This document shows positions 27,736 to 42,096 of a DNA stretch of 64,000 nt, one piece after another. This DNA comes from Salinarimonadaceae bacterium. Its GTDB lineage: Bacteria > Pseudomonadota > Alphaproteobacteria > Rhizobiales > Beijerinckiaceae. Made by a program: the position numbers and the translations under genes. The stretch spans positions 1-64,000 of the forward strand of contig REDO01000131.1 in NCBI GenBank assembly GCA_007693435.1, read 5' to 3'. Numbering within the stretch: position 1 is the stretch's first letter; every line of letters starts with the position of its first letter. The notes below the pieces were generated by a model, which had not been told where the DNA came from, did no database searches, and saw only the letters and a list, made by a program, of their open reading frames with translations.

Positions 27736-28254
27736 ATGGGTTCGATGCTGATGCTCTTCGCCGATATTCTCGTCGCCGTCCTGCTCGTGGCCACCGTCGT
27801 CACCTGCGTGCGCCTGAGCCGCCGCATCACCCGGCTTCAGACGGACGAGGCCTCGATGCGCAAGACGATCGTGGAGCTCGTCGTCGCAACCGACAATGCC
27901 GAGCGTGCGATCGCCGGCCTGCGCGCCACGCTCGGCGAATGCGAGAAGACGCTCGCAGACCGGCTGCGCACCGCCGAGCGCTACGCCGCCGATCTCGCCG
28001 AACAGGTCGAAGCGGGCGAGAACGTGATGTCGCGGATGATGACCATCGTCGATTCGTCGCAGGCCGCAAAGCGCGCCGGAAGCGCTCCTGCGCCGGCTCC
28101 GGAACCCGCCCCCGCTCCCGCGCCAGCACATCGCGAGCAGTCGGCGCTTGAGCCTGCGCATTTTCGCCTCATGAGCGACCGGATCAGCGACGCGGCCGAG
28201 CTCCTTGCGCAACGCGCCATGCGTCGCGTCGGCGGGCGGGAAGGCGGCGCATGA
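27736..28254 (+). CDS. DUF6468-like flagellar operon protein
   Basis: N-terminal TM plus coiled coil; position between fliM and motE-like gene. Confidence 0.75.
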   Translation: MGSMLMLFADILVAVLLVATVVTCVRLSRRITRLQTDEASMRKTIVELVVATDNAERAIAGLRATLGECEKTLADRLRTAERYAADLAEQVEAGENVMSRMMTIVDSSQAAKRAGSAPAPAPEPAPAPAPAHREQSALEPAHFRLMSDRISDAAELLAQRAMRRVGGREGGA

Positions 28255-29036
28255 AGACCCGCTTTCGCCTGATCGACGCCGTCGTGCTCGCCGCCGTCGC
28301 TTTGCTGGCGCTGAAGGGTCTCGATTACCTTCGCCGCGATCAGGGCGCGCCGGTTCAGGCGCAGACTCTGCCGACGCCTCAGGCGCGGCCTTCGCCCGTG
28401 CGGGCGGTCGACGACCTGCCGGCCTTCGGGCGCGCCCTGTCCTATGCGCATTCCGACGCGCGCGGAGCCGAGATCGTCGCGACGGGATCGACGGAGACCG
28501 CCCCCGCTGCTGCGGATGCGCCTCCGGCGGATGCGCTCGCCCCACGGGAAACCTCCCGCTCTCCGGCGGAGCAGGCGATCCTCGAACGGCTGGAGGACCG
28601 CCGTCAGAACATCCAGCAGCGCGACAAGGATCTGGAATTGCGCGAGCGGCTTCTGGAGCAGGCCGAACAGCGGCTCGAGGCGCGCCTGCGCTCAGCGCGG
28701 GAGCAGGAAGGCGCAGCCGCTCCAGCCGATATCGAGGAGCAGCGCAGGGCCGGCATGCGCAACATCGTGGCCATGTATCAGGCCATGCGCCCCAAGGACG
28801 CCGCGCGCGTCTTCGATCGGCTCGGCCTCGACATCCTCGTGCCGGTGGCGCTGGAAATGAACCCGCGCACCATGGCCGAGATCTTGGCCGCCATGTCGCC
28901 GGAAGCCGCTGAACGCCTGACCGTCGCGCTCGCGCGCCGCGCGCAGGGGGAGCAGGTGATTTCGCGCAACGTCGGCGTTCAGGGCGCCGGCACGCCGAAC
29001 GAATTGCCTGCGCTCGAACTGCCGCCGCGTCGCTGA
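28251..29036 (+). CDS. MotE-family flagellar protein (MgtE-intracellular-like domain)
   Basis: NIVAMYQAMRPKDAARVFDRLGLDILVPVALEMNPRTMAEILAAMSPEAAERLTVALA. Confidence 0.85.
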   Translation: MKTRFRLIDAVVLAAVALLALKGLDYLRRDQGAPVQAQTLPTPQARPSPVRAVDDLPAFGRALSYAHSDARGAEIVATGSTETAPAAADAPPADALAPRETSRSPAEQAILERLEDRRQNIQQRDKDLELRERLLEQAEQRLEARLRSAREQEGAAAPADIEEQRRAGMRNIVAMYQAMRPKDAARVFDRLGLDILVPVALEMNPRTMAEILAAMSPEAAERLTVALARRAQGEQVISRNVGVQGAGTPNELPALELPPRR

Positions 29037-29088
29037 AGCAATCATGGCCCCGCCGTAACCCGGCGGCTCCCGTGTTTCGTCGCGCGCG

Positions 29089-31257
29089 TCAGCCGCCGGC
29101 GAGCGCCTTCTTCTCGAGGCGTCGCGCGTGCAGCACCGGCTCGGTATAGCCCGAAGGCTGGACGCGGCCCTCGAAGACGAGGTCGCAGGCCGCCTTGAAG
29201 GCCGGTCCGTCGAAGGCCGGGGCCATCGGCTCGTAGAGCGGGTCGCCGGCGTTCTGGCCGTCGACGACGGCCGCCATGCGCTTCATCGTCTCCATCACCT
29301 GCTCGCGGCTCACCACGCCGTGATGCAGCCAGTTGGCGAGATGCTGGGAGGAGATGCGGCAGGTCGCGCGGTCCTCCATCAGGCCGACATTGTTGATGTC
29401 GGGCACCTTGGAGCAGCCCACCCCCTGATCGACCCAGCGCACGACGTAGCCGAGAATGCCCTGCGCGTTGTTGTCGATCTCGGCGCGCACCTCCTCCTCC
29501 GACCAGTTGGGGCGATCGGCCAGCGGGATGGTGAGGATGTCGTCGAGGCTCGCGCGGGCGCGCGTCGCGATCTCGATCTGGCGCGCCTTGACGTCGACCG
29601 CGTGATAATGCGTCGCGTGCAGCGTCGCGGCGGTCGGGGAGGGCACCCAGGCGCAGTTCGCGCCGGCTTTCGGATGGCCGATCTTCTGCTCGAGCATCGC
29701 CTGCATGAGGTCGGGCATGGCCCACATGCCCTTGCCGATCTGCGCCTTGCCGCGCAGGCCGCAGGCCAGCCCGATATCGACGTTCCAGTCCTCATAGGCC
29801 TTGATCCAGGCCTGCGCCTTCATATCGGCCTTGCGCACCATCGGGCCGGCCTCCATCGCGGTGTGGATCTCGTCGCCGGTGCGGTCGAGAAAGCCGGTGT
29901 TGATGAAGGCGACGCGGGCCTTGGCGGCGCGGATGCACTCCTTGAGGTTCACTGTGGTGCGGCGCTCTTCGTCCATGATGCCGACCTTGAGCGTGTTGAC
30001 GGGGAGGCCGAGCGCCTTTTCCACATGCCCGAAAATCTCGTCCGTGAAAGCGACTTCCTCCGGCCCGTGCATCTTCGGCTTGACGATGTAGACCGAACCC
30101 GCGCGCGAGTTGCGCAGGCCTTCCTTGCGGTTCAGGTCGTGCATGGCGAGAAGCGCCGTCGCCATCGCGTCGATCAGCCCTTCCGGCGCCTCGTTCCCGT
30201 CGCGGTCGAGGATCGCGGGGTTCGTCATGAGATGCCCGACGTTGCGAACGAGCATCAGCGAGCGGCCGTGGACAACGAGCGTCGAGCCCTCGGGGGCGAC
30301 GTATTCGCGGTCGGGGTTGAGCCGGCGGGTGAACGAGCGCCCGCCCTTCGAGACCTCCTCGGTCAGGTCGCCCTTCATCAGGCCGAGCCAGTTGCGATAG
30401 GCGACGACCTTGTCCTGCGCATCGACGGCGGCGATCGAATCCTCGCAATCCATGATCGTCGAGACGGCGGATTCGAGCACGAGGTCGGCGACGCCGGCCT
30501 TGTCGGTCTTGCCGATCGGATTGGCGCGGTCGATCGCGATCTCGATATGCAGGCCGTTGTTCTTCAGGAGCACGGCGCGCGGCGCCGCCGCCTCGCCGAC
30601 GTAGCCCGCGAATTGCGCGGGCGTCTTCAGCCCCGTCGTCGAGCCGTCGGTCATCGTCACCGCGAGCGAGCCCGAGGCGACGGCGTAGCCGGTCGCATCG
30701 GCATGTGAGCCGCGCGCGAGCGGCGCCGTGTCGTCGAGGAAGCGCTTCGCCCAGCCGATGACGCGCTCGCCGCGCGCAGGGTCGTAGCCGGAGCCGGAGG
30801 GCGTATCGCCCATGGCGTCCGTGCCGTAGAGCGCGTCGTAGAGCGAGCCCCAGCGTGCATTCGCGGCGTTGAGCGCATAGCGCGCGTTCATCACGGGCAC
30901 GACGAGCTGCGGGCCTGGAATCTCGGCGATCTCGGGGTCGACATTCGCGGTCTCGACGGCGAAATCCGGTCCCTCGGGAACGAGATAGCCGATTTCGCTC
31001 AGGAACGCCTTGTATTCGCTCATGTCGATCGGCTTGCCTCGACGCGCGACGTGCCAATCGTCGATGCGGCGCTGGATGTCCTCGCGCCTGGCCAGCAGCG
31101 CGCGGTTCTTCGGGCCGAGTTCGTGGATCAGGGCGGAGAGGCCGCTCCAGAACGCGTCGGGCGTGACGCCTGTGCCGGGCAGCCCTTCCTCGACGATGAA
31201 GGCGTGCAGCTCCGGGGCGACCTGGAGCCCGTGGGTCGTGATGCGCTCGGCGGTCAT
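29089..31257 (-). CDS. glcB: Malate synthase G
   Basis: 722 aa; [66 protein letters not shown]. Confidence 0.97.
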   Translation of the reverse strand: MTAERITTHGLQVAPELHAFIVEEGLPGTGVTPDAFWSGLSALIHELGPKNRALLARREDIQRRIDDWHVARRGKPIDMSEYKAFLSEIGYLVPEGPDFAVETANVDPEIAEIPGPQLVVPVMNARYALNAANARWGSLYDALYGTDAMGDTPSGSGYDPARGERVIGWAKRFLDDTAPLARGSHADATGYAVASGSLAVTMTDGSTTGLKTPAQFAGYVGEAAAPRAVLLKNNGLHIEIAIDRANPIGKTDKAGVADLVLESAVSTIMDCEDSIAAVDAQDKVVAYRNWLGLMKGDLTEEVSKGGRSFTRRLNPDREYVAPEGSTLVVHGRSLMLVRNVGHLMTNPAILDRDGNEAPEGLIDAMATALLAMHDLNRKEGLRNSRAGSVYIVKPKMHGPEEVAFTDEIFGHVEKALGLPVNTLKVGIMDEERRTTVNLKECIRAAKARVAFINTGFLDRTGDEIHTAMEAGPMVRKADMKAQAWIKAYEDWNVDIGLACGLRGKAQIGKGMWAMPDLMQAMLEQKIGHPKAGANCAWVPSPTAATLHATHYHAVDVKARQIEIATRARASLDDILTIPLADRPNWSEEEVRAEIDNNAQGILGYVVRWVDQGVGCSKVPDINNVGLMEDRATCRISSQHLANWLHHGVVSREQVMETMKRMAAVVDGQNAGDPLYEPMAPAFDGPAFKAACDLVFEGRVQPSGYTEPVLHARRLEKKALAGG

Positions 31258-31324
31258 GCTCTTGTCCTTGATCTGGTCCTGGCGGTATCCTCAAAAGGCA
31301 AGATGCCAGTGCGCGGACCATGCC

Positions 31325-31373
31325 GCAATTTCAAAGATTGCACTTGATTTTTTCCAATTTAGAAAAAATCAAG
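31325..31373. promoter_or_regulatory. Two adjacent inverted repeats between divergent glcB and MAPEG gene
   Basis: GCAAT-N7-ATTGC (31325-31341) and CTTGATTTTTT-CCAATTTAG-AAAAAATCAAG (31343-31373). Confidence 0.65.
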
Positions 31374-31420
31374 ACGCGCCTCCGATTGCGGGAGCGCGGC
31401 AGGGGTGGCATCAAGGCGGA

Positions 31421-31843
31421 ATGAACCACGCCGCGATCCTCGCCCCCGTCCTCGTCCATGTCACGATGACCTTCGCCCTGCTGCTCTGGATGGGGCGCGA
31501 GCGCTACGCCAGCGTGCGGCGCGGGGAGGTGCGCGTCGCCGAGGCGGCGATCGGTCGGGCCGATTGGCCGGCGCGGGTGCGCCAGATCGAGCGCTCGTTC
31601 CACAACCAGCTCGAATTGCCGCCGCTCTACTACGCGCTCAACGCCTTCGCGATGATCGCGCAGCTCGCCGACGGGCTCTTTCTCGTCCTGTCGTGGCTGT
31701 TCGTCGCGAGCCGGCTGGCGCACGCCTTCGTGCACGTGACCTCGAACGACGTTCGCCTGCGCGGCCCCGCCTACATCGTCGGGGCCTTCATCCTGATGGG
31801 CATGTGGGCGATGTTCGCCGTCAGGCTGTTTGCGGGGAGCTGA
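31421..31843 (+). CDS. MAPEG family membrane protein
   Basis: SFHNQLELPPLYYALNAFAMIAQLADGLFLVLSWLFVASRLAHAFVHVTSNDVRLRGPAYIVG. Confidence 0.88.
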   Translation: MNHAAILAPVLVHVTMTFALLLWMGRERYASVRRGEVRVAEAAIGRADWPARVRQIERSFHNQLELPPLYYALNAFAMIAQLADGLFLVLSWLFVASRLAHAFVHVTSNDVRLRGPAYIVGAFILMGMWAMFAVRLFAGS

Positions 31844-31916
31844 GCGTCCCCGCCATTGGACAAGGCGGCGCGAATATGGCCAAGAAGGCGGCGCGCCCAG
31901 CCGAACGAAAGATCCG

Positions 31917-33212
31917 ATGATCCCCTCCGCCCGCATCTCCGCCGCCATCGAAGTTCTCGCAGACATCGCCGCCCGCCGGCGCCCCGTCTCCGACGCGCTC
32001 AAGGATTGGGGCCTGAGCCATCGCTTCGCCGGTTCGAAGGACCGCGCGGCGATCGCCTCGCTCGTCTACGACGCGCTGCGGCGGCGTTCCTCTGCGGCCT
32101 GGGTGATGGGCGACGACAGCGCCCGCGCCGTCATGATCGGCGCGCTCGCGCTCCAGCGCGGGCTGACGCCCTCCGCGATCGCTTCGCTCTTCTCGGGCGA
32201 GCGCTTCGCGCCCGAGCCCCTGACCGAGCCCGAACGCGCGGCGCTGGAAAACGCCTCACTCGCCGACGCGCCCGCCCATGTCGCAGGCGACTTCCCGGAA
32301 TGGCTGGAGGAACAGTTCGCGGCCTTCTTCGGCGAGGCGCTCGTTCCCGAAATGCAGGCGCTTTGCGCCCGCGCGCCGCTCGACATCCGCGCCAATACCC
32401 ACAAGACGACGCGCGCGGCGCTTCAGGACAGGCTCGCTCATTTGAGCCCGATCGAGACGCCGCTCGCGCCGCACGGATTGCGCGTGCCCATAGGCGAGGA
32501 CGGGCGCGGCCCGTCGCTCCAAAGCGAGCCGGAATTCATCAAGGGCCTGTTCGAGATCCAGGACGAGGGCTCGCAGCTCGCGGCGCTCCTGTGCGCCGCC
32601 AAGCCCGGCGAGCAGGTGATCGACCTGTGCGCCGGCGCCGGCGGCAAGACGCTGGCGCTCGCGGCGATGATGGAGAATCAGGGTCAGATCTTCGCCACCG
32701 ACACCGACAAGCGCCGCCTCGCGCCGATCCATGACCGTCTCGCGCGTTCCGGCGCGCATAACGTTCAGGTCAGGACGCCGCGAGGGGCCGACGATCCGCT
32801 GGCCGATCTCGCCGGGAAGGCGGATTGCGTGCTCGTTGACGCGCCCTGCACGGGTTCCGGCACATGGCGGCGCAATCCCGACGCCAAGTGGCGGCTGCGC
32901 CCGGGGAGCCTCGCGGTGCGGGAGGCCGAGCAGGCGCAGGTTCTCGACCGCGCCGCCGGGCTCGCGCGGCCGGGCGGACGCGTCTTCTACATCACCTGCT
33001 CGATCCTGCCGGCGGAGAACGACGACGCGGTCTCGGGCTTCCTCGCGCGCCATCCGGAATTCACGGCGACGCCCGTCGCCGCGCTTCTCGCGGCGCATGG
33101 CTGCGGCGCCCTCGAGGGCAAGGCGCGCACGACCGCGCACGGCCTTCAGATGACGCCGCTCTTCACCGGAACGGACGGGTTCTACGTCGCGGGACTGACG
33201 CGCGCCGCCTGA
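31917..33212 (+). CDS. RsmB/NOP family class I SAM-dependent RNA methyltransferase
   Basis: VIDLCAGAGGKTLALAAMM; VDAPCTGSGTWRRNPDAKWR; FYITCSILPAEND. Confidence 0.93.
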   Translation: MIPSARISAAIEVLADIAARRRPVSDALKDWGLSHRFAGSKDRAAIASLVYDALRRRSSAAWVMGDDSARAVMIGALALQRGLTPSAIASLFSGERFAPEPLTEPERAALENASLADAPAHVAGDFPEWLEEQFAAFFGEALVPEMQALCARAPLDIRANTHKTTRAALQDRLAHLSPIETPLAPHGLRVPIGEDGRGPSLQSEPEFIKGLFEIQDEGSQLAALLCAAKPGEQVIDLCAGAGGKTLALAAMMENQGQIFATDTDKRRLAPIHDRLARSGAHNVQVRTPRGADDPLADLAGKADCVLVDAPCTGSGTWRRNPDAKWRLRPGSLAVREAEQAQVLDRAAGLARPGGRVFYITCSILPAENDDAVSGFLARHPEFTATPVAALLAAHGCGALEGKARTTAHGLQMTPLFTGTDGFYVAGLTRAA

Positions 33213-33309
33213 GCGCGTCGCCAGGATTGCGGAACGACGCGAGGCGGGCCTACAACTCCGGTTGCGGCGAAACCGCGCATCGAGACGAACGATTGAGAAA
33301 GGCGAGGAA

Positions 33310-35592
<2,283 letters not shown>

Positions 35593-35617
35593 GCCGCCGG
35601 ACGCCGGCGCGCGCGCG

Positions 35618-36070
35618 ATGACGACCTTTCGAAGAGCCGAGCGGCTCGATCTGGACGTGATCGTGCGCCTGCTCGCGGACGATCCGCTCGGCGCCGGGCG
35701 CGAGGCGCCGGGAGAGCCCCTCGATCCGCGCTATCTCGCGGCTTTCGAGGCCATAGACCGGGACGCGAACCAGCTCCTCCTCGTCGCCGAAGAGGCGGGC
35801 GAGGTCGTCGGCTGCCTGCAACTGACCTTCATCCCCGGAGTCACGCGCGCCGGCATGTGGCGCGGGCAGATCGAGGGGGTGCGGATCGCGGCTTCGCAGC
35901 GGGGCAGGGGGCTTGGACGGAAATTGTTCCTCCACGCGATCGAGCGATGCCGCGCTCGCGGCTGCGGCCTGGTCCAGCTCACGACGGATGCGAGCCGCGA
36001 GGACGCTCACGGCTTCTACGAAGCGCTCGGCTTCATCCCGAGCCATGTCGGGATGAAGCTGGCGTTGTAA
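35618..36070 (+). CDS. GNAT family N-acetyltransferase
   Basis: IEGVRIAASQRGRGLGRKLFLHAIERCRARGCGLVQLTTDASREDAHGFYEALGF. Confidence 0.93.
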   Translation: MTTFRRAERLDLDVIVRLLADDPLGAGREAPGEPLDPRYLAAFEAIDRDANQLLLVAEEAGEVVGCLQLTFIPGVTRAGMWRGQIEGVRIAASQRGRGLGRKLFLHAIERCRARGCGLVQLTTDASREDAHGFYEALGFIPSHVGMKLAL

Positions 36071-36077
36071 GAACGCC

Positions 36078-37946
36078 TCAGCGCGCGATGGCCGTCAGGT
36101 CGATCTGCTCCATCAGCGCCGCCGGGCTCGACAGCATCGTGAGCTCCAGGACCGGCACGCCTTCCGGGTCGCGGGCCTGCGCGGAGATCTCGATCTCGCC
36201 CGGCGCCTTCAGAAACGCGCCGATCGCCTGACCGAGGCCGCGAGCCTGATCCGAGCCGCCGAGCATCATCGGCAGCATGCCCTCGGCCATCACCGAAAAC
36301 TGCATCGCGACCTCTTCCGCGCTCATGCCCAAGTCGGTCGCCTGAAGCGCCAGCAGCTGCTCGACGACGCCCCTGTTCTCGAACATCAGATGGACGTTCT
36401 TGACAGTGGCGCTGAACAGCGTGCTCATCCGCTCGTCCTCGTCGGCGGAGAAAAGTCCGGGGCCGACGCCTCCCACGACGCCGCGCAGGGACAGCGCGCC
36501 GATATCTGCGCCGCCGAAAGACACATCCGAGACGACGATCTCGTTGGTCGCCTCGTTCCAGCGCATGCCCAGCGCGCCGCTGAGATCGACGCGCTCGTAG
36601 CCGAATTCGCGCATCTGCTCCACGAATTCCTCGCCGCTGTCCTCCGGCAGGTCGAAGGCGAGATTCGAGAAGGAGAAGCGGATATTGGTGGGCAGGCCGT
36701 TGACCGGTTCGTCCGCCGTCATCGAGAGCGCGCCGAGAGCGACGTTGACCTCGCTGCCGGGCCCGTCGGGGGCCATGTCGGCGACGAGTCCGGTGATCGT
36801 GGTGGTGCCGATGACGGGTATCATGCGCTGCATGGAGGCCGGGTCCATTTCGAGCGACGGATCGGCGGCGACGCTGCGCATGCCTTCGATGACCGGCGCG
36901 AGCGAGAAGCCCTCCGACGCGATGCGTTGGATCGAGAACGAGCCGGCATCGGTCTCGCCGTCGACGCCGTCGATGCGCATGCCCGTGAAGCCGAGGCTGC
37001 CGGTCGGATCAAAGGCGATGCTGGCGATCGTCAAGTTGACGGCCTCGTCGCCGGTCGCCTCTATCGCGACGTCGATCGCTCCAAAGGGGCCGGAGCTGAA
37101 TGACTCCATTATGTCGATCACGAATGTGAGCGCGGACCTCGTTTCCTCGGGCGTCAGGTCGTCCCTGCCCTGGATCTCTTCGAGAAAGCGCACCGTCTCC
37201 GGGAAGGGCTTGTCGAGAAGCCGCATCTTGAAGTCGGAGCCGGTGATCGCCGCGACCCGAATCTCGTATTCGCGACCGTCTCCAACGACGAGATCGTCCA
37301 GCGTGAAGGCGTCATAAACCGTGACCATTTCATTGGGAGCGTCACCGGCTGAATCGACATAGAAGCGCAAGGAGAAGGCGAGATCGAAATTGGTTGCGGA
37401 GAAGGCGCCGAACGAGCCTTCCAAACGCTCTTCGCCGTCATGGGCGCTGATCGTTCCGCCCTCCATCGTCAGCGAGCCGACGCGTCCCTCGTTGACGTTG
37501 AGCGCCTCGAGCCTGCGATAAACGACGCTCTGCGCATAGTCTCCGATCGTCTGGGTCGCGGTCATTTCCGGGGCCGTGACGGCGGTCGCCGAGAGGCGCT
37601 CGAGCAGACGCAGGAGATCGACCGGATCGCCCCCTGCGAAAACGGCCTGGATCTCGGCCTGCGCCAGATTGACGCCGGAGAAGGTGATGGTCGGGAAGGA
37701 GTAGGCTCCAAAATCGCCGGAGAACTCGACATTCTCGAGCACGAAGTCGCCGCTCTGCGCGAGCGCGGCGCCGATCAGGCCGCCATCCAGCGCAATCCGC
37801 CCGATCTGCAGGGTCTTCCCGCCCGCGAGCGAGATCGTCACGCCCTCCAGCGCGGGCGCAGCCCGATCGAGAACCACTGCGCCGCCCGTCGCGACGAGAC
37901 CCGCCGCCAGTAGCGCTGATGCGAGTGCGAACTTTCTTCCGGCCAT
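36078..37946 (-). CDS. Large uncharacterised exported protein (~622 aa)
   Basis: MAGRKFALASALLAAGLVATGGAVVLDRAAPALEGVTISLAGGKTLQIGRIALDG; N-terminal signal/anchor; no catalytic motif recognised. Confidence 0.7.
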   Translation of the reverse strand: MAGRKFALASALLAAGLVATGGAVVLDRAAPALEGVTISLAGGKTLQIGRIALDGGLIGAALAQSGDFVLENVEFSGDFGAYSFPTITFSGVNLAQAEIQAVFAGGDPVDLLRLLERLSATAVTAPEMTATQTIGDYAQSVVYRRLEALNVNEGRVGSLTMEGGTISAHDGEERLEGSFGAFSATNFDLAFSLRFYVDSAGDAPNEMVTVYDAFTLDDLVVGDGREYEIRVAAITGSDFKMRLLDKPFPETVRFLEEIQGRDDLTPEETRSALTFVIDIMESFSSGPFGAIDVAIEATGDEAVNLTIASIAFDPTGSLGFTGMRIDGVDGETDAGSFSIQRIASEGFSLAPVIEGMRSVAADPSLEMDPASMQRMIPVIGTTTITGLVADMAPDGPGSEVNVALGALSMTADEPVNGLPTNIRFSFSNLAFDLPEDSGEEFVEQMREFGYERVDLSGALGMRWNEATNEIVVSDVSFGGADIGALSLRGVVGGVGPGLFSADEDERMSTLFSATVKNVHLMFENRGVVEQLLALQATDLGMSAEEVAMQFSVMAEGMLPMMLGGSDQARGLGQAIGAFLKAPGEIEISAQARDPEGVPVLELTMLSSPAALMEQIDLTAIAR

Positions 37947-38029
37947 GCCCTGCCTCCCGTCTTTGCGATCCGCAGGCGGGATCGCTCGTCGGCGGGGATC
38001 ATACATCTCCCGATCAGGAATGACAGGGT

Positions 38030-38908
38030 TCAGCTGAGGCGTTTGCCGAGCCGACCGGCGAGATCCTGAATAAACTGCCACGCCGTGCGGCCGGATCGCG
38101 ACCCGCGCGTCGTCGCCCATTCGAGCGCCTCGCGGCGCATCGCGTCGCGGTCATGGTCGAGGCCGAGATGGTCGGCGTAGCCATAGACCATCTCCAGATA
38201 CTCGTCCTGAGAACACTTGTGGAAACCGAGCCAGAGCCCGAAACGATCGGAGAGCGAGACCTTCTCCTCGATCGCCTCTCCGGGATTGATTGCGGTCGCG
38301 CGCTCGTTGTCCATCATGTCGCGGGGCATGAGGTGCCGGCGGTTGGACGTCGCGTAGAAGAGCACGTTCCCCGGCCGCCCCTCGACGCCGCCCTCCAGCA
38401 CCGCCTTGAGCGACTTGTAGGAGGTGTCGTCCGTATCGAATGAGAGATCGTCGCAGAAGACGATGAAATGGTGCGGATCGTCGCGCAGCAGGCTCATCAA
38501 GGCGGGCAGGCTCTCGATGTCCTCGCGGTGGATCTCGACGAGCTTGAGAGGACGTATCTCCGGAGCGCGCGTCGCGTTGATCTCGGCGTGAACGGCCTTG
38601 ACGAGCGAGGACTTGCCCATGCCGCGCGCGCCCCAGAGCAGCGCGTTGTTCGCCGGCAGGCCTTCGGCGAAGCGGCGGGTGTTCTCGTGGAGCTGATCGC
38701 GCACGCGGTCGATGCCCCGCAGGAGCGCCATCTCGACGCGGTTTACGTTGCGAATCGGCGCGAGTCGGGGAGGCGAGGCGTGCCAGACGAAGGCGTCGGC
38801 GGCGGCCATGTCGGCCGGCTGCGCATGCGCCGGAGCCGTGCGTTCCAGCGCGTCGGCGATTCGGGCGAGCAGGGCCGTGATCTCGGGCGATGCGTTCTTG
38901 GAGGACAT
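38030..38908 (-). CDS. ATP-binding protein, DUF815 family
   Basis: NNALLWGARGMGKSSLVKAVHAEI Walker A; FIVFCDDLSFDTDDTSYKSLKAVLEGGVEGRPGNVLFYATSNRRHLMP. Confidence 0.92.
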   Translation of the reverse strand: MSSKNASPEITALLARIADALERTAPAHAQPADMAAADAFVWHASPPRLAPIRNVNRVEMALLRGIDRVRDQLHENTRRFAEGLPANNALLWGARGMGKSSLVKAVHAEINATRAPEIRPLKLVEIHREDIESLPALMSLLRDDPHHFIVFCDDLSFDTDDTSYKSLKAVLEGGVEGRPGNVLFYATSNRRHLMPRDMMDNERATAINPGEAIEEKVSLSDRFGLWLGFHKCSQDEYLEMVYGYADHLGLDHDRDAMRREALEWATTRGSRSGRTAWQFIQDLAGRLGKRLS

Positions 38909-39107
38909 GACGCGCCTTCTTTTGGTTGCCTTAGCGGTGCGGTCGGGTGAATAACGCGCGAGCGACTTCGCGTCCATCGGCCGTAACGCGCAACGAGATT
39001 TGCTTTCGGCCGTCGCGTCGCTATAAGTTGCGCCGCTTTTAAAGAACGGGGCGACGCGGGCCGGCCACGCCGGCGAGCGCCGCCTCTACGCACTCCAGGA
39101 GACGCCG

Positions 39108-39425
39108 GTGATCACTCCCGCTTATGCCCAGTCCGCCGGAGGCGGCGGCGCGGATCTGTTTATGACGCTCGTTCCGTTCATCCTCATTTTCGTCATCATG
39201 TGGTTCCTCATCATTCGTCCGCAGCAGCGGCGGGTGAAGGCCCATCAGGAAATGGTGAAAAATCTGCGCCGTGGCGATACCGTGGTGACCAATGGCGGCA
39301 TCGTCGGCAAGATATCGAAGGTCGTCGACGACTCGGAGATCGAGGTCGAGGTCGCCGAAGGCGTGCGCCTTCGCGTCATGCGCGGCATGGTCGCGGATGT
39401 GCGGGCCAAAAGCGAGCCCACATAA
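39108..39425 (+). CDS. yajC: Preprotein translocase subunit YajC
   Basis: LFMTLVPFILIFVIMWFLIIRPQQRRVKAHQEMVKNLRRGDTVVTNGGIVGKISKV. Confidence 0.96.
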   Translation: MITPAYAQSAGGGGADLFMTLVPFILIFVIMWFLIIRPQQRRVKAHQEMVKNLRRGDTVVTNGGIVGKISKVVDDSEIEVEVAEGVRLRVMRGMVADVRAKSEPT

Positions 39426-39527
39426 GGCGCGTCGGCGCTTGGCGCGAGTGTAAAGGTTTCGAGTTCGGAGCGCGCCTCCTCGGTGCGCTTCGGGCCATTG
39501 GGGTTCAGACAGAAGGGCCGCACGGGA

Positions 39528-41138
<1,611 letters not shown>

Positions 41139-41150
41139 GGAACAGGCATC

Positions 41151-42092
41151 ATGTGGCTCGTTCGTTACATTCCCGTCGAAACCCGATACCGGTTCATGCA
41201 TTACCGGCACTGGGCGCTGCCGCTCTCGGCGATCCTTTCAATTCTCTCGATCGTCGCGTTCCTCCATTTGGGCATGAACACCGGCATTGACTTCCGCGGC
41301 GGCACGCTCGTCGAGATGCAGGCGCGCGAAGGCGCCGCCGACATCGCCCAGATCCGCGCTGACGGCAACGCGCTGGGCTTCGGGCAGGTCGAAGTGCAGG
41401 AATTCGGCGGGCCGCGGGACGTGTCGCTGCGCGTCCAGATCCAGGACGGCGGCGAAGCCGCGCAGCAGGCCGTCGTCACGAGCCTGCGCCAGACCTTCGA
41501 GGCGGATTACGAGTTCCGCCGCGTCGAGGTGGTCGGGCCGCGCGTTTCGGCCGAGCTCGTGCAATCGGGCACGCTGGGCGTCGTCATCGCGATCATGGGC
41601 GTGCTGGTTTATCTCTGGTTCAGATTCGAGTGGCACTTCGCCATTGGCGCCGTGATCGCGACGGTCCACGACCTTGTGCTGACGATAGGCTTCTTCGCGA
41701 TCACGCAGATCGACTTCAATATGACGTCGATCGCGGCGATCCTGACCATCCTCGGCTACTCACTGAACGATACGGTGGTGATCTACGACCGAATCCGGGA
41801 GACGCTGCGAAAATATAAGAAGATGAGCGTCGTCGACATCCTCGATGTCGGCCTCAACGCCACGCTGTCGCGCACGATCCTGACCGGCGTTACGACCTTC
41901 TTCGCGCTCATGGCGCTCGCGATCCTCGGCGGCGAGATCATCCGCTCCTTCGCCTATGCGATGATCTTCGGGCTGATCGTCGGCACCTACTCGTCGATCT
42001 TCGTCGCCGCGCCGATCCTGATTTATCTCGGCGTGCGCCAGGCGCCCGAGGCCGCGAGCGAGCCTGCGGCCGAGGCGAAGCCGGCGGAGTGA
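41151..42092 (+). CDS. secF: Protein translocase subunit SecF
   Basis: GMNTGIDFRGGTLVEMQ; TSIAAILTILGYSLNDTVVIYDRIRE. Confidence 0.97.
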   Translation: MWLVRYIPVETRYRFMHYRHWALPLSAILSILSIVAFLHLGMNTGIDFRGGTLVEMQAREGAADIAQIRADGNALGFGQVEVQEFGGPRDVSLRVQIQDGGEAAQQAVVTSLRQTFEADYEFRRVEVVGPRVSAELVQSGTLGVVIAIMGVLVYLWFRFEWHFAIGAVIATVHDLVLTIGFFAITQIDFNMTSIAAILTILGYSLNDTVVIYDRIRETLRKYKKMSVVDILDVGLNATLSRTILTGVTTFFALMALAILGGEIIRSFAYAMIFGLIVGTYSSIFVAAPILIYLGVRQAPEAASEPAAEAKPAE

Positions 42093-42096
42093 GCGC

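Noticed and set aside
26100-27830. 576-aa minus-strand ORF
   Set aside because: Antisense shadow of fliL and fliM.
29128-30708. 526-aa plus-strand ORF
   Set aside because: Antisense shadow of glcB; typical of GC-rich DNA.
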